Positions 42,230 to 51,360 of a stretch of DNA of 64,000 bases are shown piece after piece. The stretch spans positions 310,001 to 374,000 of the forward strand of contig CAVYRL010000001.1 in assembly GCA_963771025.1 (NCBI GenBank), written 5' to 3'. A model generated the notes under the pieces. It saw only the letters and a list, made by a program, of their open reading frames with translations. It was not told the origin of the DNA and searched no databases. This DNA comes from Miltoncostaea sp963771025 (GTDB lineage: Bacteria > Actinomycetota > Thermoleophilia > Miltoncostaeales > Miltoncostaeaceae). Numbering within the stretch: the stretch's first letter is position 1; every line of letters starts with the position of its first letter. The position numbers were made by a program, and so were the translations under genes.

Positions 42230-44083
42230 CTATCGCTCGTCGGCTCCGGCGTCGGAGGCTCCGACGGCGCGCGGGTCACCGTCGATGTCGGTGGCCGCGG
42301 CCTCGGTGGCCGCGCCCCGGCCGAGGGCCGGCGATGAGGCGGTGAGGTGCAGGTCGAGAGATCCCGGATTGACGAAGCCGGGGTTGGAGGTGCCGGTGAG
42401 GGCCGTGTCGGAGGCGTTGCACTTGGCGGCCTGCTGGCCGGCGCCCGACCAGTACCAGACGTTGGACCGGTAGGTCACGCCGGCGACGCATTCCCACGCG
42501 CCGGCGGGGGCCAGGTTCGCGACCACACGGACGTTGTTGGCGGCGACGCTGTCACCGGGGAAGGGCATCACCAGGATGCCTTGGCCGGTGGCCGAGTTGT
42601 TGCGGATGAGCAGGTTCTGCACCGCGTACGCCTGGACCGCGTAGAAGCCGGTGACCGTGGACGAGAAGAAATTGTTCTCGATGGTCACGTTACGCGTGCG
42701 CGGAGCGTCGCCGTAGTGGGTGATGTGCAGGTTGCCCGTGGCGTAGCAGTTGATGAAGCGGCTGTTGCGGACCGTGATCCGGTCGCCCGAGCCGATCTGC
42801 AGGCACTCGGTGTGGACCGACGTGTTGGAGGCGGTCCAGTCGTGGAAGGTCACCCCGTCCACGAGGATGTCGCGCGGCGGCGTGGTGGTGCTCGACTGGA
42901 TCTGGGGGTGGTAGTCCTGGCCCGGACCGACGCGGCCGCCGATGATCGAGACCTGCTGGGACGAGTTGACGAAGAAGTGCTTGGAGTCGAGGTTGCGCAT
43001 CACGACGTCGGCGGCGTTCGCATCCGTCTGCCAGCCGTTGGCGAGCGCCATGTCGCGCAGCTCCAGGTGCTGCGCCCCGATGAGCAACTCGTTGGCCACG
43101 GTGACGCTCGCGCCCGCCGCCGGTGAGAGCACCACCTGGCCGGCCGCGCCGACCTTGGAGCTGTCGAAGGTGATCTGCCCGCCCGGGTAGCTGCCCGCCG
43201 CCAGCTGCACGACCGCCCCCGGAGCGGCGGCGTGGTAACCGCGATCGAGGCTCTGGCAGGGCGCTGCGGCCGAGCAGTCGCCGGCATCGTTGCCGGAGGG
43301 GGAGAGGAAGACCGACGCGGGCGGGCAATCGGCCGTGGTCGCCGTCAGCAGGGCCCGCGCCGAGCGCGCCCCGCCGGAGGCGACCGAGTCGATCGCGATG
43401 CGATACGTGATGCCGCAGCTCAGCCCGCCGAACGTGTAGGTGGGGCTGGCGACGTCGGCGAGTCGCTGGCCGTTGATGTAGACGCCGTAGCCGGTGGCGC
43501 CCGGGGACGCGTTCCAGACGATGCCCAGGTTGTTCTGGGTCGCCAGGCCGAGGCGCACAGCCGCCGGCGCCGGGGCGGAGGTCGGTACCAGCACGGCGGG
43601 CGGCGGCGCCACCGCGGCGCCGCCGCCGGACCCGCCACCCCCACGGACCGGAGCGGTGCCACGGGTCCGCGTGACCCGGATGGTCCGGGTCGCCGACCGG
43701 CGCCTGCCGTTCTTCGCGATCGCCGTGACCATCAACCTGTGCGTGCCGACCGACATCGTCGAGGTGGCGAGACGGCCCCTGTCGCCGTTCATGAAGAAGG
43801 GCCTCCTGCGGTCGGTCCAGCGCAGCTTGCCGTCCACGCGGAACTCGACCCGGCTGATCGCCGGCCTGGTCGAGACCTTCGCCCCGACCCTGATCCGTCC
43901 CGAGACCCTGGCGCGCGCCTTCGGCGTCGCGAATGCCACCGTCGGACGGGCGCGCGTGGCCGCCTGCGCACTCGTGACGGGACTCGACGCTCCGGGCCCG
44001 GAGGCGCCGACGACGGCGAGGGCGACGATCACGCTCACCGCGATCAGTCCTCCGATGGAGGTGCGCAGGTTGGGAGGTTGCAT
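42230..44083 (-). CDS. secreted right-handed beta-helix protein with Ig and FN3 modules
   Basis: 617 residues. Signal peptide to about residue 40; Ig-like module RPTVAFATPKARARVSGR...(45-135); Gly/Pro linker; FN3-like module (175-250); then a pectate-lyase-like right-handed beta-helix (260-600: DITVRNSRFINC-type repeats such as NVTIENNFFSS). Could act as a polysaccharide lyase or adhesin; no catalytic residues can be named. Divergent from the asnB-like gene. AGGA Shine-Dalgarno. Confidence 0.82.
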   Translation of the reverse strand: MQPPNLRTSIGGLIAVSVIVALAVVGASGPGASSPVTSAQAATRARPTVAFATPKARARVSGRIRVGAKVSTRPAISRVEFRVDGKLRWTDRRRPFFMNGDRGRLATSTMSVGTHRLMVTAIAKNGRRRSATRTIRVTRTRGTAPVRGGGGSGGGAAVAPPPAVLVPTSAPAPAAVRLGLATQNNLGIVWNASPGATGYGVYINGQRLADVASPTYTFGGLSCGITYRIAIDSVASGGARSARALLTATTADCPPASVFLSPSGNDAGDCSAAAPCQSLDRGYHAAAPGAVVQLAAGSYPGGQITFDSSKVGAAGQVVLSPAAGASVTVANELLIGAQHLELRDMALANGWQTDANAADVVMRNLDSKHFFVNSSQQVSIIGGRVGPGQDYHPQIQSSTTTPPRDILVDGVTFHDWTASNTSVHTECLQIGSGDRITVRNSRFINCYATGNLHITHYGDAPRTRNVTIENNFFSSTVTGFYAVQAYAVQNLLIRNNSATGQGILVMPFPGDSVAANNVRVVANLAPAGAWECVAGVTYRSNVWYWSGAGQQAAKCNASDTALTGTSNPGFVNPGSLDLHLTASSPALGRGAATEAAATDIDGDPRAVGASDAGADER

Positions 44084-44143
44084 CTTTTCCTAAGTTTCGT
44101 TGGGCACCGCGGCGACACGCTACCCCGGCGACCCAGGTCACGT

Positions 44144-44153
44144 TAACCGGTTA
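44144..44153. promoter_or_regulatory. palindrome TAACCGGTTA, candidate operator
   Basis: Perfect 10-bp palindrome between the divergent beta-helix and asnB-like genes; the half-site CGGTTA recurs at about 44184 and 44196. Confidence 0.35.
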
Positions 44154-44199
44154 GATGTAAGCCATCCGTTTGGTCAGCTGTCGCGGTTATGGCCCCGGT

Positions 44200-44205
44200 T
44201 AGCCT
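44200..44205 (+). promoter_or_regulatory. TAGCCT -10 box, leaderless
   Basis: TANNNT exactly 6 nt before ATG 44212 of the asnB-like gene, the first gene of the glycan island. Confidence 0.55.
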
Positions 44206-44211
44206 TTCCGC

Positions 44212-46131
44212 ATGTGTGGAATCTGCGGAATCGTTCAGCTTTCCGGGCCTCCTCGGGATGTCGCCGACGCCCATGTCCTCGACCGGATGACCGACGCGAT
44301 GAGCCATCGCGGACCGAGCGACCGGGGCACGATCCTCGAGCCCGGGATCGCGATCGGCGTGCGGCGTTTGAGCGTCGTCGACGTGGAGGGCGGGCACCAG
44401 CCGTTCGCGAATGAGGACGGCTCGATCTGGGCTGCCCAGAACGGGGAGCTGTTCAACCACGACGATGTCCGGCGCGAGCTCCGCGACCGCGGGCACCGCT
44501 TCGCCAGCCGCTGTGACACCGAGATTCTTCCTCACCTCTACGAGAGCGTCGGAACGGCGTTCGCCGAACGCCTGCGCGGGATGTTCGGCATCGTCCTCTG
44601 GGACCGCGCCCGCCGGCGCACCGTCCTCGTGCGCGACCGCCTGGGCATCAAGCCCCTCTACTACGCGGTGGTCGGCGATCTGCTCGTGTTCGCCTCCGAG
44701 CTGAAGAGCCTGCTCGCCTCGGGGCTGATCGGCGACGAGCTCGACCACGAGGCGATCGACGCCTATCTCACCTTCGGCTTCTTCCCGTCGCCGGCCACCC
44801 CGCTGCGCCAGGTGCGCAAGCTCGAGCCCGGTCATCGCCTGATCGTGGACCCGGAGGGGTACCGCATCGAGCGGTATTGGTCGTACCCGCAGCCCTCGGA
44901 CGATCCGATCTCCCGCGATCCCCGGGAGATGACCGAGGCTCTGTTCGACGAGCTGGACGAGGCGGTCCGGCTGCGCCTCATGTCCGACGTTCCGCTGGGC
45001 GCGATGCTCAGCGGCGGGCTGGATTCGAGCCTCATCGTGGCGATGATGGCGCGGCACTCGTCCACGCCGGTCCGGACCTTCGCCGTCGGGTTCCGCGGGG
45101 AGGGCGCGATCAACGAGCTCGCCGACGCACGCCGGGTCGCGAGCTGGGTGGGAGCCGAGCACCACGAGATGGAGATCGGCCTCGACGAGGCCCCGGTGGA
45201 CCTCGCCGAGCTGACCTGGCACATGGACGAGCCCATCGCCGACCTGTCCGCGCTCGGCTTCATCGCCCTCTGCGAGCTGGCGGCCCGGCACGTGACCGTC
45301 GCCCTCTCGGGTCAGGGCGCCGACGAGCTCCTCGGCGGGTACCGCAAGCACCGCGCGGCCGCGATCGCCGACGCCTGGTCGACGCTTCCCCGGCCGCTGG
45401 GGAGGCTCGGGACGGGGGCCCTCGCCCACGGCCCCGAGCAGATGCGGCGCCTGGGGCGGACGCTGGCGAGCGGCGATCCCGTCGAGCGCCACCTGGCGAT
45501 GAACGGCAACATGAGCCCGGCGCTGCGCGCCAGCCTCGTCCGCGGCGATCTCGCCGCGCTCGACGGGGGCGCACCGCGCCGCGTGCTCGAGCGCGCCCTC
45601 GGCGGTCTGGACGCGAAGGCGCTCCCGACCACGCTCTATCTCGACGCCAAGCTCGGCCTCGTGGACGACATGCTCCACTACTTCGACCGCGCGTCCATGG
45701 CGCACTCGCTCGAGGTGAGGGTGCCGTTCCTCGATCACCACCTCGTCGAGTTCTGCGCGCGCATCCCCCCGTCGATGAAGGTGCACCGCGCCTCGGTGAC
45801 CAAGTACCTGCTCAAGCGCGCCGCCCGCGGCTGGGTGCCCGACGAGATCATCGACAAGCCCAAGATCGGGTTCTTCAACCAGGCCGTCTCGGGGTGGTTC
45901 CGGGCGCAGTCGTCCGGAGCCGTCCAGGAGTACCTGCTGGACGACGGCGCCCGCTACGCCGACATCCTCGACCGCGGCGAGGTCACCCGACTGGTGTCCG
46001 CGCACGCCGCCGGCCGGGATCCGGGGGCGGCTCCCACGCTGCTGTCCATCCTCATGCTCGAGGTCTGGCTCAGGACCTATCTTCCGCGGGCCCGCGCCGC
46101 AGCGCCGGGCCCCGCCTTCGCGCGGTCGTGA
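44212..46131 (+). CDS. asnB: asparagine synthetase (glutamine-hydrolysing) family amidotransferase
   Basis: 639 residues. Class II glutamine amidotransferase N-terminus MCGICGIVQ with Cys2, AMSHRGPSDRG; synthetase domain with SGGLDSS at 267-273 and ALSGQGADELLGGY. Enzymes of this family next to glycosyltransferases often amidate sugar acids rather than make asparagine; that role is inferred from context. First gene of the glycan island; 1 nt before the GT2 gene. Confidence 0.93.
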   Translation: MCGICGIVQLSGPPRDVADAHVLDRMTDAMSHRGPSDRGTILEPGIAIGVRRLSVVDVEGGHQPFANEDGSIWAAQNGELFNHDDVRRELRDRGHRFASRCDTEILPHLYESVGTAFAERLRGMFGIVLWDRARRRTVLVRDRLGIKPLYYAVVGDLLVFASELKSLLASGLIGDELDHEAIDAYLTFGFFPSPATPLRQVRKLEPGHRLIVDPEGYRIERYWSYPQPSDDPISRDPREMTEALFDELDEAVRLRLMSDVPLGAMLSGGLDSSLIVAMMARHSSTPVRTFAVGFRGEGAINELADARRVASWVGAEHHEMEIGLDEAPVDLAELTWHMDEPIADLSALGFIALCELAARHVTVALSGQGADELLGGYRKHRAAAIADAWSTLPRPLGRLGTGALAHGPEQMRRLGRTLASGDPVERHLAMNGNMSPALRASLVRGDLAALDGGAPRRVLERALGGLDAKALPTTLYLDAKLGLVDDMLHYFDRASMAHSLEVRVPFLDHHLVEFCARIPPSMKVHRASVTKYLLKRAARGWVPDEIIDKPKIGFFNQAVSGWFRAQSSGAVQEYLLDDGARYADILDRGEVTRLVSAHAAGRDPGAAPTLLSILMLEVWLRTYLPRARAAAPGPAFARS

Positions 46132-46132
46132 C

Positions 46133-47056
46133 ATGACCATCCGGGTCGCCGTCACGCCCGCGCGCAACGAGATCAGGAACCTCCCGCGCCTCGCGGCGTC
46201 CCTCGCGTCCCAGACCGTTCCCCTCGATCGTTGGGTGATCGTGGACAACGGCTCCGACGACGGCACCCAGGATCTGGCGCTCAGCCTCGCCGCGCGCGAC
46301 CCGCGGATCGAGCTCCTGACGATCCCGCCCGCGCCGGTGATCATGCGCGGCGCCCCCAGCGCCCGGGCGCTCAACGCGGGCATCCGCACCCTTGCGGCGG
46401 TCGACGCGCCTGACCTGGTCTTCAACTTCGACGCCGACGTCTCGGTTCCGCCGGACTTCGTCGAGCGGATCGACGCCGCTTTCGCCGAGGATCCCATGCT
46501 CGGCATCGCCGGGGGCAGCTGCTACGAGATGACCCGCGGCGTCTGGCGTCAGCGCCACGTGACCGGTCACACCGTCTGGGGCGCGGCACGCGCGTACCGC
46601 TGGAGGTGTCTGCAGGACGTCGGCGAGCTCGAGGAGCGGATGAGCTGGGACAGCCTTTCCCAGCTCAGGGCCAACGCATTCGGGTGGCGGACCCGCACGC
46701 TGCTCGACCTGCCCTTCGAACACAACCGGCCCGAGGGCGGCAGGGACGGGGGGCGCGCCCGGGCCCGCATCAACGAGGGCAAGTCCGCGTACTACATGTG
46801 GTACCGACCCTGGTACCTCGGCCTGCGGGCCGGCATGCACTTCGTGCGCGGTGACGTCGCGGCGCCGGCGATGCTCCTCGGCTACGCGCGCGCCGCGCAG
46901 AAGCGCTACCCGCGGTCCCCCGACCCTCTCATCCGCGCGTTCGTGCGTCGCAACCAGAGCCCCGCGCTCCTGCCCCGCCGGGCGGTCGAGGCGCTGCGCC
47001 GCTCCCGGTCCGAGGCGGCATCCCCTCCCGAGCCAGACCGGGGGGCTCGACCCTAG
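46133..47056 (+). CDS. family 2 glycosyltransferase
   Basis: 307 residues. VTPARNEIRNLPR, VIVDNGSDDGTQ, NFDADVSVPPDF (DxD metal site) of GT-A fold. C-terminal part (residues 210-305) is basic and could bind membrane or lipid-linked acceptor. Sugar unknown. Confidence 0.88.
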   Translation: MTIRVAVTPARNEIRNLPRLAASLASQTVPLDRWVIVDNGSDDGTQDLALSLAARDPRIELLTIPPAPVIMRGAPSARALNAGIRTLAAVDAPDLVFNFDADVSVPPDFVERIDAAFAEDPMLGIAGGSCYEMTRGVWRQRHVTGHTVWGAARAYRWRCLQDVGELEERMSWDSLSQLRANAFGWRTRTLLDLPFEHNRPEGGRDGGRARARINEGKSAYYMWYRPWYLGLRAGMHFVRGDVAAPAMLLGYARAAQKRYPRSPDPLIRAFVRRNQSPALLPRRAVEALRRSRSEAASPPEPDRGARP

Positions 47057-47122
47057 GCGCCGGCGCCGACGACTCCCCGTGGGTCCAGGGCGCTCCCGCC
47101 CGGCTGGGCGTTGCCGCCTATC

Positions 47123-47134
47123 CCCCTAAAGGGG
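47123..47134 (+). promoter_or_regulatory. Shine-Dalgarno-masking hairpin
   Basis: CCCCT-AA-AGGGG: the 3' arm is the ribosome-binding site (AGGGG, 5 nt before ATG 47140), so pairing could reduce translation of the Alg14-like gene. Confidence 0.35.
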
Positions 47135-47139
47135 ACGAT

Positions 47140-47673
47140 ATGCGCGTGAACGCCTCCACTATTGATGGAATCGGGAAGAAAGTTCCCGCCGTGCATCGTC
47201 ACGCGGTGGCTCCGGCGGACGTCCTGCTGGTCTGCTCGAGCGGCGGGCATCTGCTCCAGCTCGCCGCGCTGCGTCCGGCGTGGGGCGACTTCTCGCGGGT
47301 CTGGGTGACGTTCGACAAGAGCGACGCGCGCTCCCTGCTGCGCGACGAGCGGCTCGTCTTCGCGTACGGGCCCACCAATCGGAGCATCCCCAACCTGCTG
47401 CGCAACCTGCGGCTGGCCGTGGCGGTGATCCGGCGCGTGCGCCCGAAGGTGATCCTGACGACCGGCGCCGGCGTCGCGGTGCCGTTCGCCTGGGTCGGCC
47501 GCCTGGCGGGAGCACGGGTGGTCTACGTCGAGAGCTTCACCCGCATCGACGGCCCGTCCCTGAGCTGCCGCATGATCGCCCCCGTGGCCGACCGGCTCTA
47601 CGTCCAGTGGCCGGACCTGGTCGGGCGCCTGCGCGGCTCGCGCCATGTCGGCAACGTCTTCGGGCACCGATGA
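47140..47673 (+). CDS. Alg14/PssD-like glycosyltransferase subunit
   Basis: 177 residues. DVLLVCSSGGHLLQL, LTTGAGVAVPFAWVGRL, VYVESFTRIDGPSLS: the membrane-docking half of the two-part UDP-sugar transferase Alg13/Alg14 (bacterial PssD/PssE, Cps14F/G). The stop overlaps the next start (ATGA). Confidence 0.92.
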   Translation: MRVNASTIDGIGKKVPAVHRHAVAPADVLLVCSSGGHLLQLAALRPAWGDFSRVWVTFDKSDARSLLRDERLVFAYGPTNRSIPNLLRNLRLAVAVIRRVRPKVILTTGAGVAVPFAWVGRLAGARVVYVESFTRIDGPSLSCRMIAPVADRLYVQWPDLVGRLRGSRHVGNVFGHR

Positions 47674-48170
47674 TCTTCGTCACTGTGGGGACCAACGAAG
47701 CCCGCTTCGAGCGCCTCGTCGAGGCCGCCGGACGCATTCCCCCCGGCGAGGAGATGATCGTGCAGACCGGGCACTGCCTGGGTGCGCCGCCGCGCGCGAC
47801 CTGCATCGATTTCCTCCCCTTCGAGGACATGGTCGAGCACGCCCGCCGGGCCCGCGTCGTCGTCTCCCACGCCGGCGTCGGCTCGATCATGCTGGCGCTG
47901 ATGGCGGGGCGCCGGCCCGTGGTGGTGCCGCGCATCGCCGCGCTCGGGGAGGCGGTGGACGACCACCAGGTGCCGCTGGCGCGACGGCTCGATGCCGCCG
48001 GCCTGGTGCGTCTGGTCGAGGATCCCGACGATCTGGCCGCGGCGGTCTCGGAGGGCGGATCGCGCCAGCCGATGCGGACGGGGGAGGGAACCGACCTCGC
48101 GCACGAGCTCCACGCCTACCTTCGCGGGATCGTGCCGCTCCCGGCGGGAGGGTCGCGCGGTGGCGTCTGA
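47670..48170 (+). CDS. Alg13/PssE-like glycosyltransferase subunit
   Basis: 166 residues. IFVTVGTNEARFERLV start and VVSHAGVGSIMLALMAGRRPVVVPR, the catalytic half that binds the nucleotide sugar. Works with the Alg14-like protein. Its end overlaps the soluble histidine kinase gene by 11 nt. Confidence 0.93.
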   Translation: MIFVTVGTNEARFERLVEAAGRIPPGEEMIVQTGHCLGAPPRATCIDFLPFEDMVEHARRARVVVSHAGVGSIMLALMAGRRPVVVPRIAALGEAVDDHQVPLARRLDAAGLVRLVEDPDDLAAAVSEGGSRQPMRTGEGTDLAHELHAYLRGIVPLPAGGSRGGV

Positions 48171-48900
48171 CACCGACCGGCGTCGCGCCGACGCGGCCCC
48201 GGGGGCGGCGACCCTGCCGGGACTCGGGGTCGGCGACGCGCCCCCGCCGGGCCGCCGCCGCTCGGATCGCGTCGCGGCCACGTTGATCGCCGCCCTCCCG
48301 CACGAGCTGCGCCGCAGCCTCGGGGTGATCTCCCTGCTCAGCGACGGCATCGACGCCACGCCCGAGGCGGGTGAGCAGATCGCGCTGGAGGTACGCCGCA
48401 TCGACCGGTTGATCGACGCGATGGCCGAGGTTTCCCGCGCCAGCTCCGGCGGCGACAAGGTCGCGCGCGAACCCCTCGCGCCCGCGCGTGTGCTCTCGGC
48501 CGCCGTCGGCGCCTTCTCCCGCGACCCCGACCGCTGCGACGTGATCGTCGACCGGGACGACAGCCTTCCGCCGGTTCGGGCCAATCCCGTGCTGACCGAG
48601 GTGATCCTGCTCAACCTGCTCTCCAACGCGTCCCGCTACGGCAAGCCCCCGGTCGTGCTCCAGGCGCGACGCGGCGGGCAGGTGGTCGAGTTCAGCGTGC
48701 GCGACGCGGGTGGCGGCTTCGCCCGCGACCGCGCCTCCACGTCCGCGGCGCCGGCCGCCAAGGCCGTCCCGGGGGCGATGGGCGCGGGGCTGTCGATCAG
48801 CCGCCTGTTCGCCGCCGAGATGGGCGGCTGGCTGGTGGTGGCGTCGGACACGAACGGGTCGTCCGTGAGCCTGTGCCTGCCGGTGGCGGCGTCGCGATGA
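48160..48900 (+). CDS. soluble sensor histidine kinase
   Basis: 246 residues with no membrane helix. Phospho-His in ALPHELRRSLGVISLL near residue 47 with the usual T-P replaced by R-S; HATPase with NLLSNASRYGKP, DAGGGFA and GAGLSIS. Short length suggests a cytoplasmic signal or a partner protein. GTG start with GGGAGG 8 nt upstream; overlaps the response regulator start by ATGA. Confidence 0.9.
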   Translation: MASDTDRRRADAAPGAATLPGLGVGDAPPPGRRRSDRVAATLIAALPHELRRSLGVISLLSDGIDATPEAGEQIALEVRRIDRLIDAMAEVSRASSGGDKVAREPLAPARVLSAAVGAFSRDPDRCDVIVDRDDSLPPVRANPVLTEVILLNLLSNASRYGKPPVVLQARRGGQVVEFSVRDAGGGFARDRASTSAAPAAKAVPGAMGAGLSISRLFAAEMGGWLVVASDTNGSSVSLCLPVAASR

Positions 48901-49616
48901 GTGACAGGGCCTTCGTCCTCGTGGTCGACGACGACCCCGCGATCGTGCGGGCGCTACAGAGCCTGCTCGAGGTGGCCGGCTACACGACCGCCTCGGCGAC
49001 CACCGGCGCGGCCGCCCTCGAGGCGGCCGCGCTCCATCCCCCGGACGTGATCCTGCTGGACATGATCCTGCCGGACATGGACGGCGTGGCGGTCTGCGCG
49101 CGCCTGCGCGAATGGACGCAGCGCCCCATCGTGATGCTCTCGGCCCTCGACGGCGACGCGCTCAAGATCGCTGCGCTCGACATGGGTGCCGACGACTATC
49201 TGCGCAAGCCGTTCTCGTCGGGAGAGCTCCTCGCGCGTCTGCGCGCGGTGATGCGTCGCTCGGCGCGCATCGACGACGGCGCCCCCGTCGTCGTCTTCGG
49301 CGACGTGGTCGTGGATCTCTCGGCCCGGTCCGTGCGCCGCGCCGGCGAGCTCGTCCACCTCACTCCCCGTGAGTACGCGCTGCTCGCCGAACTGGCTCGT
49401 CACGCCGGGCGCCTCCTGACCCACTCGGCGCTGCTCGAGGCTGTCTGGGGTCCGCGGGCCACGCGCGAGACCCAGTATCTGCGCGTGTACGTCGCGGGGC
49501 TGCGGCGCAAGCTCGAGGACGACCCCTCGGCGCCCCGGCACCTGCGCACGGAACCGGGCGTCGGCTACCGCCTCGAGGCCGAGCCGCTCGCGTCGGTGGC
49601 GCTGCCGGGCGCCTGA
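48897..49616 (+). CDS. OmpR/KdpE-like response regulator
   Basis: 239 residues. VVDDDPAIV, phospho-Asp in LLDMILPD, KPFSSGEL; winged helix with TPREYALLAELARH and EPGVGYRLE. Co-transcribed with the kinase inside the glycan operon, so it may autoregulate the genes downstream. Confidence 0.95.
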   Translation: MSDRAFVLVVDDDPAIVRALQSLLEVAGYTTASATTGAAALEAAALHPPDVILLDMILPDMDGVAVCARLREWTQRPIVMLSALDGDALKIAALDMGADDYLRKPFSSGELLARLRAVMRRSARIDDGAPVVVFGDVVVDLSARSVRRAGELVHLTPREYALLAELARHAGRLLTHSALLEAVWGPRATRETQYLRVYVAGLRRKLEDDPSAPRHLRTEPGVGYRLEAEPLASVALPGA

Positions 49617-49929
49617 GCACGGCGCAGCGGCGCGAATTCCGGTCACTTATGCGCCCTTTACACCGGCCGCGCACATTTTTAGCCCTGCTTAACGGGGCCC
49701 GGTCATACAGTCGAGCCTCTTTTCGCAACTGGGAGCTTCTGGCGAGTCCAAGAGGTGGGAGGTGGGCGGGACGACAGTTTCGCGTCATGCGCGCGGGAGC
49801 GCACCTCGAGGGGGCGAATGCAACCCCCCGAACGGTCGGCCCCACGGCCCTACTTGTGGCAATAACCAGGTCCAAACCACTCGCCTACGGTTCCAACGCA
49901 TCGTCCTTCGTCGAAAGAACTCACCGCTG
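49617..49929 (+). promoter_or_regulatory. long structured leader of the downstream glycan operon
   Basis: A 313-nt stretch without a gene. A TACAGT -10 box at 49706-49711 predicts a leader of about 210 nt. Inside are inverted repeats CCTCTT/AAGAGG (49716-49721, 49750-49755), TGCGC/GCGCA (49788-49803) and GGGGG/CCCCC (49810-49828). No known riboswitch consensus was recognised. Could be a regulatory RNA leader. Confidence 0.45.
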
Positions 49930-51360
49930 ATGAGCGTGGTTACCCGAGAGGCGCCGACGTCAATCCGATCACTCGATCGGGTGAGGCCCACACGTGGTCG
50001 CAGCTCGCTCTTGGCCGCCGGCGATCTGATCGCCCTCGCCGTCTCGTACCTGGTGATGAGGGGTCTCACGGAGCAGATCGCCCCGGGCACGACGCACGCC
50101 CCGGCGTTGCTCGTGGTCGTCCTCGCGCTCATCTCGGTGCCGTTCTGGGTCGGCCTCTTCGCGGCGTACGGCCTCTACGACACCGACCGTCGCCGGATCG
50201 CCGTGACCAGCTTCGACGAGGCGACCGGCATCTTCCACGCGCTTCTCGTCGGCTCGCTCGGTTTCCTGATGGCGGACCAGCTGCTGCGCCGCACGACCGA
50301 CTGGCGTGTGTCCAGCGCCGTCCAGGCGGCCATCTTCGTGATCGTGGCCCTCGCCGCCGTCATCGTGGCCCGCGGCGCGCTGCGCAGCTGGGTGTTCACC
50401 CGCGTCTTCCGTCGTGAGCGCGCCATCGTGGTGGGCTTGGGCGCCGACGCCGCCTTCTTCCAGAAGACCATCGAGTCCCACGCGGAGTTCGGCGTGGACA
50501 TCGTCGGCGTCCTGGAGGACACCGGCTCGCCCAGCGAGCTCGCCGCGGCGGTGGAGGACCTCGGCGCCGACCGCGTCGTGCTGACCTCCTCGAGCGCCTC
50601 CCACGACGAGATGCTCGAGCTGGCCCGCAGCGTCCGCAAGCCCTTCCTCCAGGTCTCGATCATCCCGCGCTACCACGAGCTGTTCACGGCCAACGCCACG
50701 CTCGAGGACGTCGCCGGGGTTCCCATCGTGACCCTTCCCGGCACGCGCCTGCGGCGCAGTTCGTGGCTGGTCAAGCGGGCCTTCGACATCGTCGTCTCGG
50801 CCACCGCTCTGATCCTGCTGTCCCCCTTCCTCCTCGGATTGGCGATCGCCATCCGGCTCGGCACCCCGGGGCCGGCGATCTACCGCCAGGCCCGCCGTGG
50901 GCGCAACGGATCGACGTTCATGATCAACAAGTTCCGCACGATGTTCGTCAACGCCGAGAGCCGTCGCGACGAGCTGCTGCACCTCAACGAGGTCGACGGC
51001 CCGCTCTTCAAGATCAAGGGCACCGACCCCCGCGTCACCCGCATCGGCGGCTTCCTGCGCCGCTGGAGCATCGACGAGCTGCCGCAGCTGTGGAACGTGC
51101 TGCGCGGCGAGATGAGCCTCGTCGGTCCCCGGCCCTTCGTGGTCTCCGAGGCCGACCAGATCACGGGCTGGGGCCTGCGCCGCCTGGACACCACCCCCGG
51201 CATCACCGGGCCGTGGCAGGTGCTCGGGCGCAACGACGTCGGCTTCGAGGAGATGGTGAAGCTCGACTACCTGTACGCGACCAACTGGTCGCTGTGGTGG
51301 GACGTCCGGATCCTCTACCAAACGGTCCTCGTCGTTCTGAAGCGCAGGGGGGCCTACTGA
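49930..51360 (+). CDS. initiating sugar-phosphate transferase (polyprenyl glycosylphosphotransferase)
   Basis: 476 residues. Four to five N-terminal helices, CoA-binding-like central domain, one more helix (ALILLSPFLLGLAIAI), then the bacterial sugar transferase domain with INKFRTMF, IDELPQLWNVLRGEMSLVGPRP. It transfers a sugar-1-phosphate to undecaprenyl phosphate as the first step of glycan synthesis (WbaP/WcaJ class). Start follows the long leader. Confidence 0.95.
   Translation: MSVVTREAPTSIRSLDRVRPTRGRSSLLAAGDLIALAVSYLVMRGLTEQIAPGTTHAPALLVVVLALISVPFWVGLFAAYGLYDTDRRRIAVTSFDEATGIFHALLVGSLGFLMADQLLRRTTDWRVSSAVQAAIFVIVALAAVIVARGALRSWVFTRVFRRERAIVVGLGADAAFFQKTIESHAEFGVDIVGVLEDTGSPSELAAAVEDLGADRVVLTSSSASHDEMLELARSVRKPFLQVSIIPRYHELFTANATLEDVAGVPIVTLPGTRLRRSSWLVKRAFDIVVSATALILLSPFLLGLAIAIRLGTPGPAIYRQARRGRNGSTFMINKFRTMFVNAESRRDELLHLNEVDGPLFKIKGTDPRVTRIGGFLRRWSIDELPQLWNVLRGEMSLVGPRPFVVSEADQITGWGLRRLDTTPGITGPWQVLGRNDVGFEEMVKLDYLYATNWSLWWDVRILYQTVLVVLKRRGAY

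Noticed and set aside
49617..49929. Known cyclic-di-GMP or cyclic-di-AMP riboswitch
   Set aside because: The conserved bases of those classes as I know them could not be aligned; only general stem-loops are seen.
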